Source of the DNA: an uncultured Flammeovirgaceae bacterium
GTDB taxonomy: Bacteria; Bacteroidota; Bacteroidia; Cytophagales; Cyclobacteriaceae
Direction: 5' to 3'
Assembly: GCA_913045135.1 (NCBI GenBank)
Contig: CAJWQD010000011.1
Coordinates: forward strand, 1-52,336
DNA length: 52,336 nucleotides
In this document: piece by piece, positions 8,669 through 17,714 of the stretch
Numbering within the stretch: position 1 is the first letter of the stretch
How the letters are laid out: every line of letters begins with the position of its first letter
Notes under the pieces: model-generated
Database searches by the model: none
Seen by the model: the letters and a program-made list of their open reading frames with translations, nothing else
What the model was told of the DNA's origin: nothing
Position numbers and translations under genes: made by a program

Positions 8669-11524
8669 ATGGGAAAAAGAAAATTGATCGAACAAAAACA
8701 AACTGATGATGAGGTAATAGAAATAATTGGAGCGCGTGAGCACAATTTAAAAGATATCCATTTGATCCTTCCAAGAGAGAAATTTATAGTCATCACCGGG
8801 ATCAGCGGGAGTGGAAAGTCATCTTTGGCATTTGATACCTTAAATGCTGAAGGTCAACGGCGATATATGGAAAGTTTTTCTGCATATGCACGTTCCTTTA
8901 TTGGGAATATGGAACGGCCGGATGTTGATAAGATCAATGGATTAAGTCCTGTGATTGCTATTGAGCAAAAGACGACCTCCAGAAATCCGAGATCTACTGT
9001 TGGCACAACGACAGAAGTATATGATTTTTTGCGATTATTATTTGCAAGAGCAGGGAGAGCGTATTCCCATGTTACAGGTAAAGCTATGATCAAGCAGTCT
9101 GAAGCTCAAATTTTGGATCAGTTGTATAAAAATTATCAAGGACAACGATTGATCTTATTAGCACCCGCTGTTAAGGGTAGAAAAGGGCATTATCGTGAGC
9201 TTTTCGAGCAGATTAGAAAAATGGGATATTCTAAAGTACGTATCAATGGGACAATCTTAGATTTGAGGCCAAAAATGCAAGTTGACCGATACAAGACCCA
9301 TGACATTGAAATTGTAATTGATCGTTTGGCCATAGCCAAGAAAGATTATAAACGTGTAAAAGATTCTATTGCCACGGCATTGAAGCAAGGTAATGGAGTT
9401 ATGATGGCCTTAACAGAGAATGAAGAACTCTCTTATTTTTCAAAAAATTTAATGGATCCGGAGACAGGGTTGGCATATGATGAACCTGCCCCAAATACGT
9501 TTTCTTTCAACTCTCCTTACGGAGCATGTAATCAATGTAATGGTTTGGGGGTTATAGAGGAAATTACAGAAACAGCAATCCTCCCCAATCCTTTATTAAG
9601 TATCAGTAGAGGAGGGATATTACCTTTGGGTGAGTACAGAGATATCTGGATTTTTAAAAAGATAGAAGCTATTCTAAAGAAAAACAAAATAAGTATCACT
9701 ACACCAATTAAAGATATTCCTAGACCGATTTTAGATATTCTGCTTTACGGAAAGTCTGAAACTATTCAGGTAAGCTCTGTCAAATATCCGGGGACGGATT
9801 GGAATACTACTTTTGAAGGGATTATCAATTTTTTGAATAAGCAGCGAGAGGAGGGATCCGAAAAAACGCGGCAGTGGGTGCGAGATTTTATGGATATCAA
9901 GACTTGTGATGCATGCCAGGGCTTTAGGCTAAAAAAGGAATCTTTGCATTTTAAGATAGCAGATAAGCACATTGGAGAGCTCTCATCAATGAATATCAAT
10001 ATATTGGATGATTGGTTTAAAAATGTAGAATCAAAATTAGATGAACGACAAAACATTATAGCTAAGGAAATTTTAAAGGAGATTCGAAAGCGGATTGGAT
10101 TTATGCTGAATGTAGGTTTAGATTATTTGGATTTAAATCGGCCTTTGAGGACTTTATCAGGAGGAGAGGCACAGCGCATTCGTTTGGCAACTCAAATTGG
10201 GACGCAACTGGTCAGCGTTCTTTATATTTTAGATGAGCCCAGCATTGGACTTCATCAAAGGGATAATATGAAATTGATCAAGGCGTTACAAGAGCTTAGG
10301 GATTTGGGTAATACGGTGATCGTAGTTGAGCATGATAAAGACATGATGCTAGAATCTGATTTTATCGTAGATGTGGGCCCGGGTGCAGGTAGATTTGGAG
10401 GTCAAATTGTCGCTGCTGCACCGCCTGAGGAATTTTTAAAACATGATACAGTAACAGCCAATTATTTAAATGAAGATCTCCAGATAGAAGTACCTAAAAT
10501 ACGTCGAAAAGGTACGGGGGACCAAATTGTTTTGAAGGGGGCTTGTGGGCACAATCTTAAAAATGTCACCTTAAAATTAAGTTTGGGTAAAATGATTTGC
10601 ATTACCGGTGTCTCAGGCAGTGGAAAGTCAAGTTTGATTCATGAAACCCTTTATCCAATTTTAAGAAAACATTTTTATAAGTCAAGAAAAGAACCTTTGC
10701 CTTATTCATTTATAAAAGGGATAGATTATTTAGATAAGGTAATAGAGGTAGATCAATCACCTATTGGTCGAACTCCTAGATCTAACCCAGCAACTTATAC
10801 AACTGTTTTTTCAGATATTAGGGCTTTATTCAGCGAATTGCCAGAAGCTAAAATTAGGGGATATAAGCCCGGTAGATTTTCTTTTAATGTCAAAGGGGGA
10901 AGATGTGAAACTTGTCAAGGGGGCGGGATGAGGGTCATTGAAATGGATTTTCTTCCCGATGTCTTGGTAGCTTGTGAGACGTGTAGGGGGAAAAGATACA
11001 ACCGTGAGACTTTAGAAGTTCGGTTTAGAGGTAAATCTATTGCTGACATGCTAGATATGACGGTAGAAGAGGCAGTAATTTTTTTTCAAAGTCAACCAAA
11101 AATTTTAAGAAAAATTGAAATGCTAGATCAAGTAGGTCTGGGCTATATCACTTTAGGACAACATGCAACAACACTTTCTGGGGGTGAAGCGCAGCGGGTC
11201 AAATTGGCTACTGAGCTATCTAAAAAAGATACAGGTAAGACGCTTTATATTCTAGACGAACCAACGACAGGATTACATTTTCAAGACATAGGTCATTTGT
11301 TAGATGTGTTGAACCGATTAGTAGATAAGGGAAATACAGTTTTAATTGTGGAGCACAATATGGATATTATAAAGGTAGCCGACGAAGTCGTAGATTTGGG
11401 GCCTGAAGGGGGAAACTATGGGGGAAAAATTTTAATGACAGGTACACCTGAGGCATTGATGAGGTGCAAAGACAGCCATACCGCTACTTATTTAAAGAAT
11501 GAGTTAACTTTAAGTAATGAGTAA
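8669..11524 (+). CDS. uvrA: Excinuclease ABC subunit UvrA
   Basis: UvrA is the ATP-dependent damage-recognition subunit of nucleotide excision repair; it hands DNA to UvrB, which recruits UvrC. The 951-residue length is normal. Two ABC ATPase modules are visible: Walker A GISGSGKSS at about 44-52 with signature LSGGEAQRIRLA, and Walker A GVSGSGKSS at about 647 with LSGGEAQRVKLA. Walker B segments are LYILDEPSIGL and LYILDEPTTGL. The C-terminal zinc module (CETCQGGG...CETCRGK) is complete. In the first zinc module the N-terminal CxxC pair is absent: NLMDPETGLAYDE stands where cysteines would be, while CNQCNGLGV remains. uvrC lies 13 kb away on the other strand. The stop overlaps the next gene by 8 bases, suggesting cotranscription with the LytS/LytTR pair. 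Confidence 0.97.
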   Translation: MGKRKLIEQKQTDDEVIEIIGAREHNLKDIHLILPREKFIVITGISGSGKSSLAFDTLNAEGQRRYMESFSAYARSFIGNMERPDVDKINGLSPVIAIEQKTTSRNPRSTVGTTTEVYDFLRLLFARAGRAYSHVTGKAMIKQSEAQILDQLYKNYQGQRLILLAPAVKGRKGHYRELFEQIRKMGYSKVRINGTILDLRPKMQVDRYKTHDIEIVIDRLAIAKKDYKRVKDSIATALKQGNGVMMALTENEELSYFSKNLMDPETGLAYDEPAPNTFSFNSPYGACNQCNGLGVIEEITETAILPNPLLSISRGGILPLGEYRDIWIFKKIEAILKKNKISITTPIKDIPRPILDILLYGKSETIQVSSVKYPGTDWNTTFEGIINFLNKQREEGSEKTRQWVRDFMDIKTCDACQGFRLKKESLHFKIADKHIGELSSMNINILDDWFKNVESKLDERQNIIAKEILKEIRKRIGFMLNVGLDYLDLNRPLRTLSGGEAQRIRLATQIGTQLVSVLYILDEPSIGLHQRDNMKLIKALQELRDLGNTVIVVEHDKDMMLESDFIVDVGPGAGRFGGQIVAAAPPEEFLKHDTVTANYLNEDLQIEVPKIRRKGTGDQIVLKGACGHNLKNVTLKLSLGKMICITGVSGSGKSSLIHETLYPILRKHFYKSRKEPLPYSFIKGIDYLDKVIEVDQSPIGRTPRSNPATYTTVFSDIRALFSELPEAKIRGYKPGRFSFNVKGGRCETCQGGGMRVIEMDFLPDVLVACETCRGKRYNRETLEVRFRGKSIADMLDMTVEEAVIFFQSQPKILRKIEMLDQVGLGYITLGQHATTLSGGEAQRVKLATELSKKDTGKTLYILDEPTTGLHFQDIGHLLDVLNRLVDKGNTVLIVEHNMDIIKVADEVVDLGPEGGNYGGKILMTGTPEALMRCKDSHTATYLKNELTLSNE

Positions 11525-12542
11525 GCATCGTCTCTATTGGATATTTCAAATGATTGGTTGGTCTTTATATGGGGCCATTCAACTATTTCTATATAGTGTA
11601 GAATTTCAAATCACATTTTCTTTTTTTTTGGGCCAATTATTGCAGGTGACTTTTATGGTTGGCTTGACCCATTTGTTTAGGAACCACATCATTCGGAATA
11701 ATTGGATTGATGTCAAATGGATAGCCTTGATCCCAAGGTTTATAATTGCCATGCTAACTTTTTCACTAACGCATTATTTGTTTATTATTCTAATTTCGTT
11801 CTTCTCCGGAGATTTGAATGGAATCCGAGAATTTAATTTGCTCTATGTTTTGGCAAGTATGTTACAATCTATGGGTTTATTCGGTATTTGGTCTTTGATT
11901 TATCTTTCTTTTCTTTATTTCGAAAGATACAACAGATCCCTGAAATATGAAGCGGCCATCAAAGAGACCGAACTCAATAATTTAAAGTCTCAGCTTAATC
12001 CTCATTTTATTTTTAATGCCCTCAACAGCATTCGAGCGCTAGTACAGGAAGACCCCTTAAAATCTAAAAAAGCCATAACACAATTATCAAATATTCTCCG
12101 GAATGTTTTGAAGGCCCAACCTCAAGAAACTATCGCTTTCAGCGAAGAGTTGGCTACCGTAAAAGATTATTTAGAGTTGGAGGCAATCAGATATGAAGAG
12201 CGAATTGAAATTAGTTACGACATTGATGAGTATTCAAACTTTTTTCGAGTACCCCCATTGATGTTACAAACCCTAGTTGAAAATGGAATTAAGCATGGAA
12301 TTTCTAAACTCAAAAAAGGAGGAAAACTTAAATTAATTACCCAAAGGGTTACGGAGGGATTACAAATTCAAATTAAAAATAGTGGAAGGGTTACAACTAA
12401 AAAACATAAAAAAAGTGGGTATGGGTTGTTAAACACAGAAAAAAGATTGAAATTAATTTATGGTGATCAAGCTTCATTGCAAATTGGTAATGCAAATGAT
12501 CACACGGTATTGACACAAATTATTATTCCTAAACCTGTATGA
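11517..12542 (+). CDS. LytS-type sensor histidine kinase (His_kinase family)
   Basis: This 341-residue membrane kinase has four predicted transmembrane helices in its first 140 residues (for example LYGAIQLFLYSV, ALIPRFIIAMLTFSLTHYLF and GLFGIWSLIYLSFLYF). A short coiled coil leads to the His_kinase domain, with phospho-acceptor motif LNPHFIFNALNSI at about 160-172 and ATP-binding N-box LVENGIKHG at about 255. It lacks an extracellular sensory domain, so the signal is probably sensed in or at the membrane. It overlaps uvrA by 8 bases and its stop overlaps the response regulator start (ATGA). The partner gene identifies the phosphate acceptor; the signal is unknown. Confidence 0.93.
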   Translation: MSKHRLYWIFQMIGWSLYGAIQLFLYSVEFQITFSFFLGQLLQVTFMVGLTHLFRNHIIRNNWIDVKWIALIPRFIIAMLTFSLTHYLFIILISFFSGDLNGIREFNLLYVLASMLQSMGLFGIWSLIYLSFLYFERYNRSLKYEAAIKETELNNLKSQLNPHFIFNALNSIRALVQEDPLKSKKAITQLSNILRNVLKAQPQETIAFSEELATVKDYLELEAIRYEERIEISYDIDEYSNFFRVPPLMLQTLVENGIKHGISKLKKGGKLKLITQRVTEGLQIQIKNSGRVTTKKHKKSGYGLLNTEKRLKLIYGDQASLQIGNANDHTVLTQIIIPKPV

Positions 12543-13276
12543 GAGCGATAATTATTGATGACGAAAGATTGGCCAGAACAGAGTTAAACAACTTATTAAA
12601 AAATTACCCAGAGATTGAAATTGTAGATCAGGCAGTAAATGCTGATGAGGCTTTAGAAAAGATCAAACGACTACATCCTGACTTAATTTTTTTAGATATT
12701 CAAATGCCAGGAAAAACAGGGTTTGAATTGCTTGAGGAGCTTGACAAAGTACCTAAAGTTATATTTACAACTGCTTATGATGAGTTTGCAACAAGAGCTT
12801 TCGATGTGAATGCGCTAGACTATTTATTAAAACCGATTCAAGAGGAACGATTGAAAGATACCATAACCAAGGTTTTGGCAATCGAGACACGCGCTTTGGC
12901 AGAACGTGCCCAGGAAGGGATTTTGGAGGTTAAACAATCATTAGGGGTTAATGATCAAGTGTTTGTAAAAGATGGTGAGCGATGTTGGTTTATAAGTTTG
13001 AAGGAAATTAGACTATTCGAATCTGATGGGAACTATATAAAAGTATATTTTAACAACGTTAAGCCCATGATTCATAAAAGTTTAAATGCTTTGGATGAAA
13101 AGTTGGATGAGAGAAGTTTTTTTCGAGTAAGCAGAAAGTATATTATTAATCTGGGTTGGATAGAAACGATCGAAACCTGGTTTAATGGTGGATTATTGGT
13201 TCAGTTAAAGGGTGGAGAGAAAGTAGAAGTAAGTCGTAGACAAGCGGCGCGATTTAAAGAGAAAATGAGTCTTTAG
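12539..13276 (+). CDS. LytTR-family response regulator
   Basis: The 245-residue product has an N-terminal receiver domain with acidic pocket DD at residues 7-8, phosphorylation site Asp53 in FLDIQMPGKTG, and Lys in YLLKPI near 103. A C-terminal LytTR DNA-binding domain follows (about 145-243; IRLFESDGNYIKVYF and FFRVSRKYIINLGWI). It is translationally coupled to the kinase gene by an ATGA overlap, so the two form a cognate pair. It converges on hemW with only 9 bases between the stop codons. LytTR targets cannot be predicted here; I saw no clear paired direct repeats typical of LytTR sites next to this operon. Confidence 0.95.
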   Translation: MRAIIIDDERLARTELNNLLKNYPEIEIVDQAVNADEALEKIKRLHPDLIFLDIQMPGKTGFELLEELDKVPKVIFTTAYDEFATRAFDVNALDYLLKPIQEERLKDTITKVLAIETRALAERAQEGILEVKQSLGVNDQVFVKDGERCWFISLKEIRLFESDGNYIKVYFNNVKPMIHKSLNALDEKLDERSFFRVSRKYIINLGWIETIETWFNGGLLVQLKGGEKVEVSRRQAARFKEKMSL

Positions 13277-13285
13277 AGGTAAGTG

Positions 13286-14416
13286 TTATGGCATGGGATA
13301 AAATAGTTGGGCACAGATTTCATCGCTAATAAGAAATCCATCAAAAGTAAGTTTGAGCTTATTTTTTCCCATAAGCGCCAAGCCTTCTAGGCAAATTTGA
13401 TCAATTAATTTAAGGTTGTCACTTTTAATATCTCTGTGAAATTCTTTTTTAAATAGTGCAAAATCAAGGCCAAAACTAGTCCTAAGTCGCAGCATGATAT
13501 GTTCATTCATTTTTTCTGTTAATGAGAGTGCCTCTGTGGTTAATTGGAGATGACCGAAATCAAGTTTTTTTAGATATAGTTGATTGTTACTTATGTTTTG
13601 ACTTCGATACTCACCATCAAAAGAATGTGCACCAGGCCCAATGCCCAAATAAGGGTTTTGAAGCCAATAAGAAGTATTATGACGGGAAAATTTCTTCTCT
13701 TTTGCAAAGGAAGAGATTTCATAATGTTCGTATTGCTGTTGTGTTAATAACTCATGAACCACTCGATAATTTCTTTGATAGTCATTGTCCGAGGGGAAAA
13801 CTCGTTTATTTTGCATCTTCCAACTACCAAAAACGGTTTTCTCTTCTATGGTTAGTCCATATATAGAAAGATGTGGAAGATCTAAACTTACTAAAGTTTT
13901 TAAATCAGCCTTCAATACGGCATCATTTGCATCTGGAAGGGCAAACATAAGATCGGCAGAGATATTGTGAAATCCAGCTTTACGTACCCATTCGATACTT
14001 TTTAGGGCTTGATTTGCGCTGTGGGATCTATTCAGAATTTTTAAAATTTTATCATCAAATGTTTGAATACCAATGCTCAATCGGTTGATACCCAAACGCC
14101 TCCAAGATTTTGCTTTTTCAGCATCTATGTCATCCGGATTGGCTTCTAAGGTAATTTCGGCAGACGTAGAAACTTTATAAAAAGTTTTAATTGTTTCTAT
14201 CAGAAAATCTAGTGCTTTTTCTGTTAAGATGGAAGGGGTACCGCCACCTAAATAAATTGTTTCAATGATAACTTTGGGAGTTGAACTTTTTAACTTCAAT
14301 TCCTTGGCAAGTCCTTGAACCATTGGCTTAATGGAATTTAATTGCGTACTAAAATGGAAATCACAATAATTACAGGCCTTTCGGCAAAAGGGGATATGTA
14401 TGTATAATGCAGACAA
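13286..14416 (-). CDS. hemW: HemW-like radical SAM protein (heme chaperone family)
   Basis: The 376-residue protein carries the radical-SAM cluster motif CRKACNYCDF (Cys11, 15, 18) at the very N-terminus. It also has GGGTPSIL, a SAM-binding ANPDD segment at about 93-97, and INRLSIGIQTFDD with LNRSH, hallmarks of the HemN/HemW family. It lacks the N-terminal extension of true oxygen-independent coproporphyrinogen oxidase HemN, and the first Cys motif is the HemW form. HemW is thought to deliver heme to proteins; many databases still label it coproporphyrinogen III oxidase. It is transcribed away from the DUF4271-hemD genes. Candidate reverse-strand -7 elements lie at 14431-14438 and 14453-14460. 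Confidence 0.88.
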   Translation of the reverse strand: MSALYIHIPFCRKACNYCDFHFSTQLNSIKPMVQGLAKELKLKSSTPKVIIETIYLGGGTPSILTEKALDFLIETIKTFYKVSTSAEITLEANPDDIDAEKAKSWRRLGINRLSIGIQTFDDKILKILNRSHSANQALKSIEWVRKAGFHNISADLMFALPDANDAVLKADLKTLVSLDLPHLSIYGLTIEEKTVFGSWKMQNKRVFPSDNDYQRNYRVVHELLTQQQYEHYEISSFAKEKKFSRHNTSYWLQNPYLGIGPGAHSFDGEYRSQNISNNQLYLKKLDFGHLQLTTEALSLTEKMNEHIMLRLRTSFGLDFALFKKEFHRDIKSDNLKLIDQICLEGLALMGKNKLKLTFDGFLISDEICAQLFYPMP

Positions 14417-14452
14417 TTTTTATAAGTCAACAAAAGTAATTGGATTCTCTTT

Positions 14453-14460
14453 CAAATCTA
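14453..14460 (-). promoter_or_regulatory. Candidate -7 element of hemW promoter
   Basis: On the reverse strand this reads TAGATTTG (TAnnTTTG) and lies 36 bases before the hemW start codon. A second match, TACTTTTG at 14431-14438, is nearer, so which one is used is uncertain. Confidence 0.35.
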
Positions 14461-14568
14461 TCATTTGAATCTGTTAAGATATTTACAAATGCAGTCCTTC
14501 TCTTTTTGTATGGAGTCTGATAATATTTAATTTTACTTTTGTGGTCATTTTATAACATGATAAATGAA

Positions 14569-14576
14569 TAATTTTG
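14569..14576 (+). promoter_or_regulatory. Candidate -7 element for DUF4271-hemD
   Basis: TAATTTTG matches TAnnTTTG and lies 41 bases before the GTG start at 14618. Another match, TACTTTTG, lies at 14534-14541. Neither has a TTG at the ideal -33 distance. Confidence 0.35.
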
Positions 14577-14617
14577 AATCAGAAATTTATTTTACTTTTT
14601 AACTCATCAATTTTCTC

Positions 14618-15688
14618 GTGAGGTGCTTATTATTCTTTTTCTTCATTGTTTTTTTAGGCTCAATGATTGCCTTTTCCAGGGGTCATTCTGTCATCACCAA
14701 GAACATATCAGATCAGTTTATTTGGACTGATGAGGATGAGGACACAATAACTCCAATTTCAGGGATAGATGCTTCTGCGTACCTAGTTTTATCTAATAAT
14801 TTGATTTTTCGTGAATTGTTGATTGAAAACAGTCAACCGATGACTGTTTGGATAAATAACCGTTTAGCAGTCTCAAACATGAACTCTTGCATTATCTCTA
14901 TAGGTCAAATATATACTGACGATGATCAAGATTCGGTCATTTTAATAGTTGAAGGGATACAGAAAACGAGAGATTTGAAGGGGTATTTAGTAGATTTAAA
15001 TACGATCTCTGTGTCAAAGGATTTAATTGAGGCGAAAAAAACAAATATTCAATATGATTTTTTAGTCATACAAGTCCTAGTTTTATTGTTTGTAGGAGGT
15101 CTAATGAGGAGGTTTGATCTTCCTTTTCTTTCTAGTTTAGCAACGAGACCCATTCTTTTTCCATTTCGAGGAGTGGGAAGTAATTTTACGTTTAAGGAGA
15201 ATTACAAATTAATTTTAAGGGTTAGTTTTTTATCAATTTTTTTGGGCATATCCTATTGGTTTCTTGAAAATTACCAGCCAGTTCAAAACTTTTCCTTAGC
15301 AAGAAATTTAGTTTCTTGGTTGATTTACTCATTTTATGCTTTCGGGCTGTTGTTAATCAAATACATAATAGTCATTACATTTGGATATTTACATCAATTA
15401 AAACCATTAAGTCATTATCAGTTTTCCGCTTTCGTGAATTTTATTACTGGGGCCAGTTTGTTTTTTCTAATTTATGTGAATATTCATCTTTGGTTTTTAT
15501 ATTATGAACCAAATGTGTTACCGAAATTTTGGAATTATTATTTTTTGGGAGCTATCATTTTGTTTTACATCTACTTCTTCTTTTACATGTCGTTTCAAAA
15601 AGAGACTAGAAAACTTCACATTATTTTATATCTTTGCAGCACTGAAATTTTGGGCATTTTTTATATTGCAATAATCTTAATAAAATAG
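14618..15688 (+). CDS. DUF4271-type multi-pass membrane protein
   Basis: The 356-residue product starts at GTG with a signal-like hydrophobic segment (LLFFFFIVFLGSMIAFS). A periplasmic domain of about 120 residues follows, then about seven hydrophobic helices from about residue 145 to the end. The membrane half and its place directly upstream of hemD match the DUF4271 family of Bacteroidota. No catalytic motif is apparent. The gap to hemD is 42 bases, so the two are probably cotranscribed. The repeated pairing with hemD across Bacteroidota is from memory and suggests, without proof, a link to tetrapyrrole synthesis. The exact start is uncertain because no ATG is available nearby. Confidence 0.7.
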   Translation: MRCLLFFFFIVFLGSMIAFSRGHSVITKNISDQFIWTDEDEDTITPISGIDASAYLVLSNNLIFRELLIENSQPMTVWINNRLAVSNMNSCIISIGQIYTDDDQDSVILIVEGIQKTRDLKGYLVDLNTISVSKDLIEAKKTNIQYDFLVIQVLVLLFVGGLMRRFDLPFLSSLATRPILFPFRGVGSNFTFKENYKLILRVSFLSIFLGISYWFLENYQPVQNFSLARNLVSWLIYSFYAFGLLLIKYIIVITFGYLHQLKPLSHYQFSAFVNFITGASLFFLIYVNIHLWFLYYEPNVLPKFWNYYFLGAIILFYIYFFFYMSFQKETRKLHIILYLCSTEILGIFYIAIILIK

Positions 15689-15730
15689 TTTCGGTAATTT
15701 TTGTCATTCACCGTTTAGAAATAAAAGAAA

Positions 15731-16501
15731 TTGGAGGGTACTACAAGAATCACAAAAGTCGGCAGTATTTTGGTTTCACAACCAAAACCAAGTGGAAATA
15801 AATCACCATATTTTGAGCTTGCTGAAAAGTACAATTTAAAAATAGATTTTAGACCTTTCATTCAAATTAATCCAACCGATGTCAAGCAGTTTAGAAAGCA
15901 AAAAATTAATATTTTAGATTTTACTGCAGTAATTTTCACTAGTAGAAATGCTGTGGATCATTTTTTTAGACTGGCCTCGGAGATGAAAGTGGAAATGCCT
16001 GCCGACATGAAATATTTTTGTGTTTCAGAACAAACGGCCAATTATTTACAGAAATATATTGTTATAAGGAAACGAAAGATTTTCTCTGGCCAGCGGACGG
16101 CTAAAGATTTGATAGAAATGATAAAGAAGCACAAAACAGAAAAATTTATTTTTCCATGTTCAAGTATAAGAAAAAATGATATTCCTAATTTTTTGGAAGA
16201 GAATGATTTTATCTTTGTTGAAGCTATTATTTATGAAACCGCTGCTAGTGATTTATCAGATTTAGCAGACGTAAATTATGATATAATAGCTTTTTATAGT
16301 CCCTCTGGGATTCAATCATTGTTCAAAAACTTCCCAGATTTCAAACAAAATAACACAAGAATTGCAGCTTTTGGCCCTACGACTGCAAAGGCTGTTACTG
16401 ATGCGGGACTATTCCTAGATATTCAAGCCCCTCACCCTAACGCCCCTTCAATGACGGGTGCTTTAGAGCTATATATAAAGGAGGCGAATCAAGTAACCTA
16501 A
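15731..16501 (+). CDS. hemD: Uroporphyrinogen-III synthase
   Basis: HemD cyclises hydroxymethylbilane with inversion of ring D to uroporphyrinogen III, the branch point of heme and corrinoid synthesis. The 256-residue length is typical. Supporting segments are ILVSQPKP near the start, AVIFTSRNAVDHFF at about 66-79, KFIFPCSSIRKNDIP, VEAIIYETAAS, YDIIAFYSPSGIQSLF at about 185-200 and IAAFGPTTAKAVTDAG. HemD is poorly conserved overall, but the FTSRNAV and FYSPSGI segments are characteristic. Translation starts at TTG. It follows the DUF4271 gene closely and precedes porP by 94 bases. Confidence 0.88.
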   Translation: MEGTTRITKVGSILVSQPKPSGNKSPYFELAEKYNLKIDFRPFIQINPTDVKQFRKQKINILDFTAVIFTSRNAVDHFFRLASEMKVEMPADMKYFCVSEQTANYLQKYIVIRKRKIFSGQRTAKDLIEMIKKHKTEKFIFPCSSIRKNDIPNFLEENDFIFVEAIIYETAASDLSDLADVNYDIIAFYSPSGIQSLFKNFPDFKQNNTRIAAFGPTTAKAVTDAGLFLDIQAPHPNAPSMTGALELYIKEANQVT

Positions 16502-16595
16502 AGTAGTTTAATTGGGGTAACTATATTCATGATGGAAATTAAATCCCTTCAAAGCGTCAAGAATTTCTTTTGATTTAATTATTTTAACATACATA

Positions 16596-17567
16596 ATGAG
16601 GGATAAATTCGTTTTTAGAGGGTTTTGGATATTATTGGCCATTTTACTTGGACCTCCCATGCAGGCTCAAAATGATTCTTTTGTCAGTTTTAGTATTATG
16701 AATCCAACTTTACATAATCCATCCTGGATAGGTAATGATCCGATTGCTCGGGTTGTTTTGCAAGCGAGAAGTCAATGGACAGGTTACAAAACATCTTTTG
16801 ACGGGAGTGGGGGGGCGCCATCTTCCTTGGTTTTCAATATGTCCGTACCCATAGCGGCAAAGTTCTCAGGAATTGGATTATCCGTTTTGAATGAGACGAT
16901 TGGTCCGGTAAATAACATAGTTTTTAATTTGCCAATTTCCTATAATATTATCGTTAATGGGAATAAACTTATTTTAGGTTTGATGCCTGGCATCATCTCT
17001 AGATCTCAGAATTTTAATGAACTTCGTTTCAATGATCCTAGAGATCCCTTTAACAGAATAGGGACCCAAGAGACACAATCCTTATTTAATCTGGGCGTAG
17101 GTGCATTATATTCCTTACCAAGAAATAGTTATATTGGATTAAGTATTTATAATCTAATGCAGCCGGAGTTCAATTTCGGATTATCAGGAATCTCTAACAA
17201 ATTAGCTACAAACTATACGTTGATGTTAGGCGCATTCAAGAGTCTAACAAAGGGGTTAGAATTAAGACCAAATTTGGTTGTTAAAACGGATTTGAATACC
17301 TTAACCTTTGACTTGGGAGCTCAACTTCAATATAACACTAGAATTTGGATGGGTACTTCCTACAGATGGTCCGAAGCGATAGTTGTTATGGGGGGCTATA
17401 GTTTAATGGAAAGAAATAGGTTGAAGTTGGGTTTTGCCTTAGATTTAGTCATCCAAGAAAGTCAAGCCAAAAAAGCGACCTCCCAAGAAATATACATAAG
17501 ATATGATTTGTTAGATTTCGTATTTGGAGGGAAGAAAAAGATAAAAACACCCAGATTTATAAATTAA
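16596..17567 (+). CDS. porP: T9SS outer-membrane protein PorP/SprF family
   Basis: The 323-residue protein has a signal peptide ending MQAQN (about residue 26). A beta-barrel of the PorP/SprF family follows, with NPTLHNPSWIGNDP near the mature N-terminus, RSQWTGYKTSFDGSG, YNIIVNGNKLILGLMPGI, and YIGLSIYNLMQPEF in the second half. PorP is an outer-membrane component of the type IX secretion system. SprF-like paralogues pair with individual substrates, but a copy directly upstream of gldK-gldN, as in the Porphyromonas porPKLMN order, is expected to be the core PorP. A weak -7-like TTCTTTTG lies at 16565-16572. Confidence 0.88.
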   Translation: MRDKFVFRGFWILLAILLGPPMQAQNDSFVSFSIMNPTLHNPSWIGNDPIARVVLQARSQWTGYKTSFDGSGGAPSSLVFNMSVPIAAKFSGIGLSVLNETIGPVNNIVFNLPISYNIIVNGNKLILGLMPGIISRSQNFNELRFNDPRDPFNRIGTQETQSLFNLGVGALYSLPRNSYIGLSIYNLMQPEFNFGLSGISNKLATNYTLMLGAFKSLTKGLELRPNLVVKTDLNTLTFDLGAQLQYNTRIWMGTSYRWSEAIVVMGGYSLMERNRLKLGFALDLVIQESQAKKATSQEIYIRYDLLDFVFGGKKKIKTPRFIN

Positions 17568-17667
17568 TACGAGAAAATTCACATAGTTTTTAATTAATAT
17601 TATTGAATTTTTGGTGGCTAATTTATATTCAGTTTATATTTAAGGCTTGAAGCATCATGAGTAAAGA

Positions 17668-17695
17668 TTGCATTTGCCAATTATTATTAGTTTTG
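17668..17695 (+). promoter_or_regulatory. Promoter of gldKLMN
   Basis: TTG at 17668-17670, a 17-base spacer and TAGTTTTG at 17688-17695 fit the Bacteroidota -33/-7 promoter. Transcription would begin near 17702. A TTG at 17700 therefore could not serve as start codon, and the ATG at 17715 is favoured for gldK. It also implies that gldKLMN can be expressed independently of porP. Confidence 0.6.
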
Positions 17696-17714
17696 CACTT
17701 TGAAGAAAGTTATT

